64,000 nt of DNA from positions 1-64,000 of the forward strand of contig CAMAQR010000019.1 of assembly GCA_945860375.1 (NCBI GenBank), given 5' to 3'. The notes under the pieces are model-generated. The model ran no database searches. It was not told the DNA's origin and saw only the letters and a list, made by a program, of their open reading frames with translations. The stretch comes from Pseudorhodobacter antarcticus. Its GTDB lineage: Bacteria > Pseudomonadota > Alphaproteobacteria > Rhodobacterales > Rhodobacteraceae. Of this stretch, positions 7,595-15,333 are shown one piece after another (position 1 is the first letter of the stretch; each line of letters begins with the position of its first letter). The translations under genes were made by a program, and so were the position numbers.

Positions 7595-9934
7595 ATGCAG
7601 ATCGAAGTTCTCAAAGATATCGAGCGTCAGGTGCTGTGGACCGCTTGCTTAATGATCCACAATGCCAACAACCTGCGTCCCAAAGAGGACGAGGATGTGA
7701 AGGTGGGTGGGCATCAGGCCAGCTCGGCCTCGATGGTGTCACTGTTGACTACGCTCTATTTCGACATTCTGCGCCCCGAAGACCGGGTGGCGGTTAAACC
7801 GCATGCTTCGCCGGTCTTTCACGCTATCCAGTATCTGATGGGCAACCAGACCCGGGAAAAGCTTGAGAATTTCCGGGGCTTTGGCGGGGCGCAATCCTAT
7901 CCGTCGCGGACCAAGGATATCGACGATGTCGATTTCTCGACCGGTTCCGTGGGCTTGGGCGTGGCGATCACCAGCTTTGCTTCGATCGTGCAGGACTATC
8001 TGCGCGCCAAAGGCTTGGGCATGGACCGGCTTGCGGGCCGCATGGTGGCGCTTGTCGGCGATGCAGAACTGGACGAGGGCAATATCTATGAGTGCCTGCA
8101 AGAAGGCTGGAAACACGATCTGCGCAACACCTGGTGGGTGATCGACTATAACCGTCAGTCGCTGGACGGGGTTGTGCATGAAGGTCTGTGGCGGCGGATC
8201 GAGGCGATCTTCAAGGCCTTCGACTGGGATGTGTGCATCATCCGCCACGGTGCCTTGCAGCGTGCGGCATTCGAGGAACCCGGAGGTGCCGCACTGCGCG
8301 ATTGGATCGAATCTTGCCCCAACCAGCTATATTCGGCCTTGGCATTTCAGGGCGGTGCGGCATGGCGGGCCCGTCTGATGGACGATTTGGGGGATCAGGG
8401 CGATTTTAGCGTCCTGTTGAAACGGCGAAGCGATGACGAATTGTCGGTTCTGATGAACAATCTTGGCGGCCATTGCCCCGAGACCCTGCGCGAGGTTTTT
8501 GCTGGGATCGACCATGATCGCCCGACGGTATTTCTGGCCTATACTATCAAAGGCTGGGGCACGCCACTGGCCGGTCACAAGGACAATCACTCTGGTCTGA
8601 TGAACCCAACCCAGTTTGCCGCGTTTCAGGCGGCGATGGGCGTGGAAAGCGGGCAGGAATGGGACAAGTTCGCCGCCATTCGCAACAAGACTGCCGTGCA
8701 GGCGGCCTTGCCCAAAGTGCCCTTCTTTGCCCAGGGCCCCCGCCGCTTTGCCGCCCCGAAACTGGCCGATCTTCCGACATTCGAGCCGGTGGAAAAACTC
8801 ATCTCGACACAAGCCGCCTTTGGCAAGCTGATGGATCAGATCGGCAAATCCGACAGCGCCATCGCGGGCAGGATCGTGACGACATCGCCGGATGTGACCG
8901 TGTCAACCGGCCTTTCCGCCTGGGCCAACCGACGCGGCCTTTTCGCCCGTGCACCGCGCGCCGATACCTTCCGCGATGTGCGCATCCCCTCGACGCAGAA
9001 ATGGGCCTTTGCCCCAGAGGGTCAGCATATAGAACTCGGCATCGCCGAGATGAACCTGTTTCTCCTGCTGGGTGCGGCCGGATTGTCGCACAGTCTGTTT
9101 GGTGAACGGCTGCTGCCGGTTGGAACTGTCTACGACCCCTTCGTCATGCGTGGGCTCGATGCGCTGAACTATGCCTGCTATCAGGATGCGCGCTTCATGA
9201 TCGTGGGCACGCCCTCTGGGGTGACGCTGGCGCCCGAGGGCGGCGCGCACCAATCAATCGCCACGCCGCTGATCGGGATCAGTCAGGATGGGTTGGCCAG
9301 TTTCGAACCCGCCTATGCCGATGAATTGGCGGCCATCATGGCCTGGGGCTTTGATTACATGCAGCGCGATGGCGATGCGCCCAAGACTGGCGAATGGCTG
9401 CGCGATGCGACCGGCGGATCGGTCTATCTGCGGCTGTCAACCCGTCCACTGCATCAGATCGGCTGGCGCAACGATGCAGACTTTCAGGCAGCGGTTGTCG
9501 AGGGCGGATACTGGCTACGCGAGCCGGGTCCGAACTGCGAGGTTGTCATCGCCTATCAGGGCTGCGTTGCTCCACAGGTGCTTGAGGTCGCCGGGCGCAT
9601 CGGTCAGGCCCGCCGTGACATTGGCGTGTTGGCGGTGACCTCTGCCGACCGGCTGAATGCTGGCTGGACCGCCGGGCAAGGGCATGGGCAGTCGCGGGTG
9701 GAAAGGCTGCTGGCTGGGCTTCCTTCGCATTGCCATCTGGTCACCGTCACCGACGGCCATCCCTTGACACTTGGCTGGCTCGGGTCGGTGGCGGGCCATC
9801 GGGTCACGTCGCTGGGCACCGAGCATTTCGGCCAGACAGGAACCGTCGCCGATCTGCACCGGCATTTTGGCATCGACGCGGCGGCGATTCTTGGGGCGGT
9901 CGATCGTGCCACGCCCGGCGCGCCGATCGCTTAG
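7595..9934 (+). CDS. Homodimeric E1 / AceE-like transketolase-fold enzyme
   Basis: A 779-residue single-chain thiamine diphosphate enzyme. It resembles the homodimeric pyruvate dehydrogenase E1 (AceE) more than ordinary transketolase: GGHQASSASMVSLLTTLYF near residue 38, the cofactor motif GDAELDEGN (155-163) ending in DYNRQSLDG, and FLAYTIKGWGTPLAGHKDNH. It is about 100 residues shorter than AceE, and no E2 or E3 genes are nearby. A non-oxidative reaction on a two-carbon acyl or ketol unit is therefore more likely than a dehydrogenase complex. The start at 7595 follows AGGACCG. The stop overlaps that of the convergent regulator by three bases. It is the last gene of the operon begun by the ABC transporter. 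Confidence 0.8.
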   Translation: MQIEVLKDIERQVLWTACLMIHNANNLRPKEDEDVKVGGHQASSASMVSLLTTLYFDILRPEDRVAVKPHASPVFHAIQYLMGNQTREKLENFRGFGGAQSYPSRTKDIDDVDFSTGSVGLGVAITSFASIVQDYLRAKGLGMDRLAGRMVALVGDAELDEGNIYECLQEGWKHDLRNTWWVIDYNRQSLDGVVHEGLWRRIEAIFKAFDWDVCIIRHGALQRAAFEEPGGAALRDWIESCPNQLYSALAFQGGAAWRARLMDDLGDQGDFSVLLKRRSDDELSVLMNNLGGHCPETLREVFAGIDHDRPTVFLAYTIKGWGTPLAGHKDNHSGLMNPTQFAAFQAAMGVESGQEWDKFAAIRNKTAVQAALPKVPFFAQGPRRFAAPKLADLPTFEPVEKLISTQAAFGKLMDQIGKSDSAIAGRIVTTSPDVTVSTGLSAWANRRGLFARAPRADTFRDVRIPSTQKWAFAPEGQHIELGIAEMNLFLLLGAAGLSHSLFGERLLPVGTVYDPFVMRGLDALNYACYQDARFMIVGTPSGVTLAPEGGAHQSIATPLIGISQDGLASFEPAYADELAAIMAWGFDYMQRDGDAPKTGEWLRDATGGSVYLRLSTRPLHQIGWRNDADFQAAVVEGGYWLREPGPNCEVVIAYQGCVAPQVLEVAGRIGQARRDIGVLAVTSADRLNAGWTAGQGHGQSRVERLLAGLPSHCHLVTVTDGHPLTLGWLGSVAGHRVTSLGTEHFGQTGTVADLHRHFGIDAAAILGAVDRATPGAPIA

Positions 9935-10875
9935 GCGGCCATCGGCATCAGCTTCTGCAGACCAGCGGCCACGCCGCTGGTCACCACCAGATGCGAGATA
10001 TACTCCCCCGCTATGCCGCCGAGCAGGGCATCAAGCTTGTGGGCCTCGTTGACGACACAAAGTCGGGTCGGGATAGCCTTAAGATCCTGCAGATCCATCG
10101 CAATCAGCCGCTGGTTATAGTCGCAGTCCAGCTCGACGCCGTTCTTGTCGATCATCCGTGCCGCGATCTGCCCAACCGCGCCGCGTGCGGTCAGGTGATT
10201 CAGCTCAGCCTCGGTCATCGCACCGCATTTCACCACATGGCTGCTGGGCGTGCAGGACCCCACTGAAAAGATCGCCATGTCGCAATTCTTCAGCCGTTCT
10301 AGCTGCAGCCGCACCGTGTCCTCGCGGCGCAGGGCGCGCGCCATTTCGGGCGTGCTCAAAACCAGAGGCGCATAAAGGTTCTCGCCAAAGGCCCAAAGCC
10401 TGCGGGCCAGTTCCAGCGTGCAGTAATCGGGGCGATACTGGAACGAGGTGCCGATATTGCCGCACATCTGGATGATAGAGACGCCCTCGATCTCGCTGAT
10501 CGGCATGGCCTCGACTAGATCATAAATCGTCTGCCCCCAGGACAGACCGACCTTGCTATGCGGTTTGACCAGATCCAGAAACACGGTCGCGGCGGCGATG
10601 TTGAAGTCCATCCTGGTACCGTCACTGCCGTCAGGGATGATCCAGACCGAGCGCAAACCGAAGTGGTCCTCGATCCGCCGCGCAAGCACGTCTTCGCGGA
10701 ACAACCCTGTCGGAACCCGGATGCTGACCGCGCCGATGTCGCGGGCCTTCTTCAGATAGGTAACAACAGTGCCCCGCGAAATGCCCAGCGCATCCGCAAT
10801 ATCTTCCTGCCGCATGCCTTGCGCGTAATAAAGCCAGGCTGCTTTGTGAATAATCTGGTCCCCTGGGGCGCGCAT
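9931..10875 (-). CDS. SorC/DeoR-type sugar-phosphate-sensing transcriptional regulator
   Basis: A 314-residue protein with an N-terminal helix-turn-helix (MRQEDIADALGISRGTVVTY, residues 21-40). A large effector domain of the SorC/CggR/LsrR type follows, with sugar-phosphate-binding features such as GLSWGQTIYDLVEA and FSVGSCTPSS. The start at 10875 follows AGGAAATCAG; the open frame extends 23 codons upstream, but without family similarity. Such regulators sense phosphorylated sugars. It sits between the two operons, and the same palindrome occurs before each. The inferred ligand is a pathway intermediate such as methylthioribose or deoxyribose phosphate. Confidence 0.85.
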   Translation of the reverse strand: MRAPGDQIIHKAAWLYYAQGMRQEDIADALGISRGTVVTYLKKARDIGAVSIRVPTGLFREDVLARRIEDHFGLRSVWIIPDGSDGTRMDFNIAAATVFLDLVKPHSKVGLSWGQTIYDLVEAMPISEIEGVSIIQMCGNIGTSFQYRPDYCTLELARRLWAFGENLYAPLVLSTPEMARALRREDTVRLQLERLKNCDMAIFSVGSCTPSSHVVKCGAMTEAELNHLTARGAVGQIAARMIDKNGVELDCDYNQRLIAMDLQDLKAIPTRLCVVNEAHKLDALLGGIAGEYISHLVVTSGVAAGLQKLMPMAA

Positions 10876-10931
10876 CTGATTTCCTGTCTTGATGAACCGT
10901 TTGTACTGCCAGCAGCACGGGCTATCAAACA

Positions 10932-10948
10932 TATTGTCAATCACAATA
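10932..10948. promoter_or_regulatory. Short palindrome TATTGT-n5-ACAATA upstream of the regulator gene
   Basis: A perfect 6-bp inverted repeat with a five-base spacer lies 57 bases upstream of the regulator start and next to the 21-bp operator. It may be a second half-site for autoregulation or part of the promoter. Function is inferred from position only. Confidence 0.35.
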
Positions 10949-10950
10949 CA

Positions 10951-10971
10951 TTTGTTATAGTAACTGACAAA
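10951..10971. promoter_or_regulatory. Palindromic operator of the salvage regulon, copy 2
   Basis: TTTGTnA-n7-TnACAAA, matching the copy at 1919-1939. The 16 bases beginning at ACTGACAA match at 14 positions between the two sites. It lies between the divergent regulator and phosphorylase genes, 26 bases before the phosphorylase start, where it could control both. Confidence 0.55.
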
Positions 10972-10997
10972 AGATTAAACTTTAACACGGGACCACC

Positions 10998-11834
10998 ATG
11001 ACGCTTTCAGCAGACCTCGACGCTGCGGTTCGGTTCATCCGCAGCAAATCCGAACTTTCCCCCGAGATTTCGCTTGTCCTGGGGTCTGGTCTTGGTCCTC
11101 TGGCCGAGAATATGGACGGCGTCGCCATTCCCTATGCCGAGATACCGCACTTTCCAGTCTCCACAGCGCCGGGACATGCCGGGCGCCTGATCGTGGGAAC
11201 CCTTTTCGGCCGCCGCGTGGTGGCGATGCAGGGGCGGGTTCACCTTTACGAGGGCTACAGCCCGCAAGATGTGGTCTTCCCGCAGCGTGCCATGGCGCGG
11301 CTGGGGGCCACGACTGCGGTTTTCACCAATGCGGCTGGGGGCATCGGCAAGGACTTTGCCGTGGGTGATCTGGTTCTGATCGAAGACCATTTGTCACTGG
11401 CCATGGCCTGCGGTCTTGATCCGCTGCGGGGCGACAATAGCGCCGGTTTGGGGCAACGATTTGTCTCGTTGAACAAGGCCTATGACCCTGAGTTGATCGC
11501 CTTGGCACAGTCGATTTCACCGGGTCTGCCCCGAGCCACGTATGCCCATAACGTCGGCCCCAGTTTTGAACCGCCCGCCCTGATCCGGATGTTCCAGACC
11601 ATGGGCTGCGGACTTGTCGGCATGTCCACGGTGCCAGAGGTGATTGCGGCCCGGCATATGGGGCAGCGGGTCTTGGCACTGTCGGCTGTGACAAATATCG
11701 CGGTGGCGGATTTGGCCAGCGACCATGTCACATCCGAGGAAGAGGTCTGGGAGTCCGTCAAGATCATCCAGCCGAAGCTTCTGGCGCTGATGAAATCCCT
11801 GATCCCCGCTCTACCGGCGTCGAGGGCAGCATGA
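10998..11834 (+). CDS. Purine nucleoside phosphorylase, probable methylthioinosine-type
   Basis: A 278-residue trimeric-type (PNP/MTAP family) nucleoside phosphorylase. Motifs are GSGLG (29-33), PGHAG (phosphate), GRVHLYEGY (79-87), TNAAGG (110-115), GPSFEPPA with Glu191, VGMSTVPEV and SAVTN with Asn233. Asn at the base-contacting position is typical of enzymes for 6-oxopurines, whereas adenine-cleaving MTA phosphorylases carry Asp. This agrees with the deaminase encoded next to it: MTA would become methylthioinosine, then methylthioribose 1-phosphate plus hypoxanthine. The gene overlaps the deaminase start by four bases (ATGA). Plain inosine/guanosine phosphorylase remains possible. Confidence 0.88.
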   Translation: MTLSADLDAAVRFIRSKSELSPEISLVLGSGLGPLAENMDGVAIPYAEIPHFPVSTAPGHAGRLIVGTLFGRRVVAMQGRVHLYEGYSPQDVVFPQRAMARLGATTAVFTNAAGGIGKDFAVGDLVLIEDHLSLAMACGLDPLRGDNSAGLGQRFVSLNKAYDPELIALAQSISPGLPRATYAHNVGPSFEPPALIRMFQTMGCGLVGMSTVPEVIAARHMGQRVLALSAVTNIAVADLASDHVTSEEEVWESVKIIQPKLLALMKSLIPALPASRAA

Positions 11835-13159
11835 GCGCGGCGCATTTCGATACGCTGATCACGGGTGGCCATGTCCTGACTATGGATGCGGGCTTTGCCG
11901 AGATCGCAAACGGGGCGATCGCAATCACCGGCGAGCGCATCAGTTGGATCGGTAGTGCCGAAGATGCCCGCAGCTTGACAGCAACAAGTGTCCTTGACGC
12001 TAAGGGCTGCCTGATCTTGCCGGGGCTGATCAACACCCATTGCCACGCAGCGATGACGATGTTTCGAGGCTTGGCCGATGACCGCCCCCTGCAAGGATTC
12101 CTGAACACGGTATGGGCGGCGGAGGCGGATCAGGTCACACCGGCCAGCGTTGCCGCCGCCGCCGCCCTAGGGGCAGCAGAGATGGCGCTCGGCGGCGTCA
12201 CTCATTTCGTTGACATGTACTGGCATCCGGCGGCCACCATCGCGGCGGCGCGTAAGGTTGGCCTTAGCCTTACCGCCGGACCGGTCTTTGTGGGTTTTGA
12301 CGGGGTGGACAAGACGGCTTGGGAAGACCGGCTTGCCCGAGTTCCGGGGTTCATCGCGCAGTTTCAGGGCCAGCCGGGACTTGACCTCCGACTGATGCCG
12401 CATGCGGCCTATACTCTGGATTCCGACAAACTGCGCGCCGTCGCCGGTCTGGCGGAAGCCCTGGGTTTGGGCATCCACATCCACGGTGCCGAAGCGCCCT
12501 GGGAAATGCAGATGGTGGCCGCCCAGAACGACCAACAGCGCCCGATTGGCGTGTTCCAGAAGGCAGGGCTGCTTGATCACCCGCTCCTCATCGCTCATGG
12601 CGTTCATCTGGACGAAGGCGACATTGATCTTCTGGGAAGGACCGGCGCAGCAATTTCGCATTGCCCGCTGTCAAATGCCAAACTCGCCTCTGGCACGGCG
12701 CCTGTAGCCGCTTTGCGGGCGCGCGGCGTAACCGTGGCCTTGGGCACCGATGGCGCGTCCAGCGGCAACGACTTGGATATGTGGAAGGCGATGCGCCACG
12801 CAGGGTTCATGCAGATCCTCGCCACCGGCAACCCGGAAATTCTTCCCGCGCGCGAGCTGGTCGCTATGGCCACGCGCGAAGGTGCAGCAGCCCTTGGCAT
12901 GGCGGCAGAGACCGGAACACTGATGGCGGGCAAGCGTGCCGATGTCATCGTCATCGACCTTGCGGCCCCGCATCTGACGCCAAGCTACGACCCCTATTCC
13001 ACCTTGGTCTATGCGGCAGGGCGCGACGATGTCGCGCATGTCTTCGCTGCTGGCCGCCAAATCGTGCGCTCCAAGCGCCTGTGCGCCGATATCTCGGGTG
13101 ACATCGCGCAGGTTCAACACATTGCAAACACCCTCAAGACCCGGAAGGACACGCCATGA
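11831..13159 (+). CDS. mtaD: Amidohydrolase, 5'-methylthioadenosine / S-adenosylhomocysteine deaminase type
   Basis: A 442-residue metal-dependent deaminase. Metal and catalytic residues are visible as HCH at 70-72, IHIHGAE near 215-221, AHGVHLD (His256), HCPLSNAKL and LGTDGASSGNDLDMW (Asp307), the pattern of the MtaD/TrzN/AtzB group. The likely reaction converts 5'-methylthioadenosine (or 5'-deoxyadenosine, or SAH) to the inosine analogue with release of ammonia. It overlaps its neighbours by four bases on both sides, within a three-gene operon with the phosphorylase and MtnA. The exact nucleoside preference cannot be read from the sequence. Confidence 0.85.
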   Translation: MSAAHFDTLITGGHVLTMDAGFAEIANGAIAITGERISWIGSAEDARSLTATSVLDAKGCLILPGLINTHCHAAMTMFRGLADDRPLQGFLNTVWAAEADQVTPASVAAAAALGAAEMALGGVTHFVDMYWHPAATIAAARKVGLSLTAGPVFVGFDGVDKTAWEDRLARVPGFIAQFQGQPGLDLRLMPHAAYTLDSDKLRAVAGLAEALGLGIHIHGAEAPWEMQMVAAQNDQQRPIGVFQKAGLLDHPLLIAHGVHLDEGDIDLLGRTGAAISHCPLSNAKLASGTAPVAALRARGVTVALGTDGASSGNDLDMWKAMRHAGFMQILATGNPEILPARELVAMATREGAAALGMAAETGTLMAGKRADVIVIDLAAPHLTPSYDPYSTLVYAAGRDDVAHVFAAGRQIVRSKRLCADISGDIAQVQHIANTLKTRKDTP

Positions 13160-14205
13160 GCTTTCGCGCCATCGAATGGAAGAATGAGACGAGCACCCTG
13201 CGCCTCGTCGATCAAAAGCTCTTGCCGCACACAACACGCTTTGTCGATTTGACCACAGCAGATGCCGTGGCCGCTGCCATCGCCGACATGACCGTGCGTG
13301 GTGCCCCTGCCATCGGCGTTGCCGCAGCATTCGGCATGGTGATGACCGCACGGCAAGGGCACCCCAAGCTGTTGGACGATATACAGAAGTCGATGCAGCG
13401 CGCCGATGCCACCCTGCGCGCATCGCGTCCGACGGCGGTCAATCTGTTCTGGGCACTTGACCGCATGCAGCGCGCCTGGTCCGTTGCGAACACCCCCGAC
13501 GACGTCGTTGATGTCACCGTCAGGACCGCTCTAGACATCGAGGCCGAGGATATCGAAGTCAACCGCGCGATATCGCGCCATGCAATGCAGGTGGTGCCCG
13601 AGGGTGAAGCGGTGTTCTTCCATCACTGCAACACCGGCTCGCTTGCCACGGTCGAATTGGGGACAGCCCTTGGCATCATTCGCACGGCCCATGAAAGCGG
13701 GCGAAAGGTCATGGCCTACCTTGATGAAACCCGGCCCCGCCTGCAGGGTTCCAAGCTTTCATCCTTCGAACTGATGCAATACGGCGTGCCCCACGCCATC
13801 GTCGTTGACGGCGCTTCAGCCCATATCATGCGCACCCGAAAGGTCGATCTGGTTGTGGTGGGATGCGACCGCGTCGCGGCCAATGGCGATACCGCCAACA
13901 AGATCGGCACATATAATCTGGCGCTTGCAGCAAAGGACAATGGCGTGCCGTTCTATGTCGCGGCGCCGAGTTCCACGATCGACCTTTCAACGCCCGACGG
14001 CGATGCCATAGAAATTGAAGAACGCGATGGCCGCGAGATCACCGAAATCAATGGCGTCGCCATCGCCCCTACTGGTGCACCGACGGTCAATCCGGCCTTC
14101 GATGTAACCCCGGCTCGATTGATTTCCGGCATCATCACCGAGTTCGGTATTATCCTTCCCCCTTTTGCTTTCAACTTGGAGGCAATACTGACAGTCGCGA
14201 GATAA
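13156..14205 (+). CDS. mtnA: S-methyl-5-thioribose-1-phosphate isomerase
   Basis: A 349-residue MtnA of normal length. It has RGAPAIG (48-54), the catalytic cysteine in HHCNTGSLATVE (Cys158), the catalytic aspartate in GCDRVAANGDTANKIGT (Asp238), and the C-terminal VNPAFDVTPARLISGIITE typical of the family. It converts methylthioribose 1-phosphate to methylthioribulose 1-phosphate; members also accept 5-deoxyribose 1-phosphate. The product is the natural substrate of known RLP isomerases and enolases, which links this operon to the RLP gene. No mtnB, mtnC or mtnD follows. The start overlaps the deaminase stop by four bases. Confidence 0.94.
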   Translation: MSFRAIEWKNETSTLRLVDQKLLPHTTRFVDLTTADAVAAAIADMTVRGAPAIGVAAAFGMVMTARQGHPKLLDDIQKSMQRADATLRASRPTAVNLFWALDRMQRAWSVANTPDDVVDVTVRTALDIEAEDIEVNRAISRHAMQVVPEGEAVFFHHCNTGSLATVELGTALGIIRTAHESGRKVMAYLDETRPRLQGSKLSSFELMQYGVPHAIVVDGASAHIMRTRKVDLVVVGCDRVAANGDTANKIGTYNLALAAKDNGVPFYVAAPSSTIDLSTPDGDAIEIEERDGREITEINGVAIAPTGAPTVNPAFDVTPARLISGIITEFGIILPPFAFNLEAILTVAR

Positions 14206-14236
14206 GGCTAGACTTAACGATTTATGGTTAGTGCAG

Positions 14237-14253
14237 AGGCACGGTTTGTGCCT
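14237..14253. terminator. Small hairpin downstream of mtnA
   Basis: AGGCAC and GTGCCT form a six-base-pair stem with a five-base loop 31 bases after the mtnA stop. No T-run follows, so it is at best a weak terminator. Confidence 0.3.
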
Positions 14254-14300
14254 AGTCAGATCTCCGAAACTGTTAATGCAGGCTTCGTAGGCCAACAGGT

Positions 14301-14640
14301 CTAGTAGTCCGCCTCCACGTAGCCCCCCGAACAGTCGTAAGCGACCGCCGCTGCTGTTGCGCCGTTGTTCATGAACAGCCGGGGTGACAGGAACTGCGTG
14401 TTGGCAGGCAAGTCGGCGGTGATTTCCTGCTCGAAGACCGCGCCCAAAACCTCGTCGACCACGCGCACCCAGACCTAGCCGCCATTGGGCGATGCCGCGA
14501 TGAAGAGGGTCAGTACCCCACCCGTCGCGATGGCGAAGGACGCCCCCATGTCGGTCAGCATTGGTGCGCCGGTGCCATCGTTTGCGACCATCTGCCAGCG
14601 GGTGTGGGTGCCTGCGTAATCGAATGACCGCTTGCGAGTG
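14301..14640 (-). pseudogene. Remnant of a phage-type protein gene with an in-frame stop
   Basis: Reading the minus strand towards the TAG at 14303-14301 gives a coherent sequence. It contains AGTHTRWQMVANDGTGAPML, then LTLFIAASPNGG, an in-frame TAG near 14478, then VWVRVVDEV, FEQEITADLP, RLFMNNGATAAAVAYDC and YVEADY. This resembles C-terminal regions of phage tail-associated hypothetical proteins, an identification made from memory. Upstream the frame is also closed by a stop. The gene is clearly dead and marks past prophage activity. Confidence 0.5.
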
Positions 14641-14772
14641 TGCCGCGCAATAAGGCCGAGAGTCAGCTAAGGGCCGGTTGCGTCGCCCCCCCCGGCATGG
14701 TTCCTCCCGAGCCATATTCGTATACGGGGGGGCGCAGCGCGGCATTTCGCTAGCGACTGGCTTTTTCACCGG

Positions 14773-14933
14773 GGAAGCCACTTGGAAGCCACCTGACGGT
14801 TGATATTGGGGAAAGTGTCTCATTATCAAAGGCTTGCGGAATCACGATCTTGGTGTGCTGGATTCTTTTGCGGAAGCCAGGGAATCCACTTTTCGGAAGC
14901 CACCTTCGCCGGAATCCAACCGGCGGAAGCCAC
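14773..14933. repeat. Array of short GGAAKCCAC repeats
   Basis: The motif GGAAGCCAC or a close variant (GGAATCCAC, GGAAGCCAG, GGAATCCAA) occurs at 14773, 14784, 14872, 14881, 14895, 14911 and 14925, all in the same orientation and at irregular spacing. The array lies beside an IS21 istA fragment. IS21 elements carry multiple terminal transposase-binding repeats, so this may be one end of such an element; that link is inference. Confidence 0.5.
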
Positions 14934-14982
14934 TTTTTTCGACCCGTGACGGATTGGCCAAGGCCACGCCTGATCACGTACG

Positions 14983-15264
14983 TCAACTGCCGATCTGATC
15001 CGCCATGACAGCCTGCGCCCCAGCTTCGAACACCAGTTCTGGCAAGACCACTTCCCACTCGTCACGGCGGAGCAGGTGGTGATAGTCCTCGTCCCCATCT
15101 TCGCGCCGCCAGTTCAGGATGATCTTATTCACGCTCGCGCGTGACACCCCAAATTGAACGGCTGCCGCGCGTTCGCTCATACCGCCCCGACGCGCGAGGC
15201 GGACCTTCCGATAAAGTTCCACGATTAAAATGCCCCCACCCTCCCTGTCGCCAGAAAGGGCCAA
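14983..15264 (-). pseudogene. IS21-family transposase IstA remnant
   Basis: The first half of this 93-codon frame reads GGGILIVELYRKVRLARRGG, then [20 protein letters not shown]. This is the N-terminal helix-turn-helix region of IstA transposases of IS21 elements, which are normally about 500 residues long. After about residue 50 the sequence loses family character and soon stops, so the gene is a deletion remnant, possibly fused to other sequence. No istB is present. Its upstream side leads into the repeats at 15268-15333. Confidence 0.6.
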
Positions 15265-15267
15265 AGT

Positions 15268-15333
15268 GGCAAAGTTTTACTCTGCCCGCAGCAAGACTAT
15301 CCCGCCACTTCCGTGGCAAACTTTTGCACTGCC
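15268..15333. repeat. Terminal repeats of the IS21 remnant
   Basis: Two 21-bp direct repeats beginning GTGGCAAA (15268-15288 and 15313-15333) match at 18 of 21 positions. They lie immediately upstream of the istA remnant, where IS21 elements have transposase-binding repeats. The second copy runs directly into the ABC-ATPase reading frame, which places the insertion boundary near 15334. Confidence 0.5.

Noticed and set aside
7595..9934. Pyruvate dehydrogenase E1 as a definite call
   Set aside because: No E2 or E3 gene is nearby, the protein is shorter than AceE and lies in an RLP operon, so a dehydrogenase complex role is not supported.
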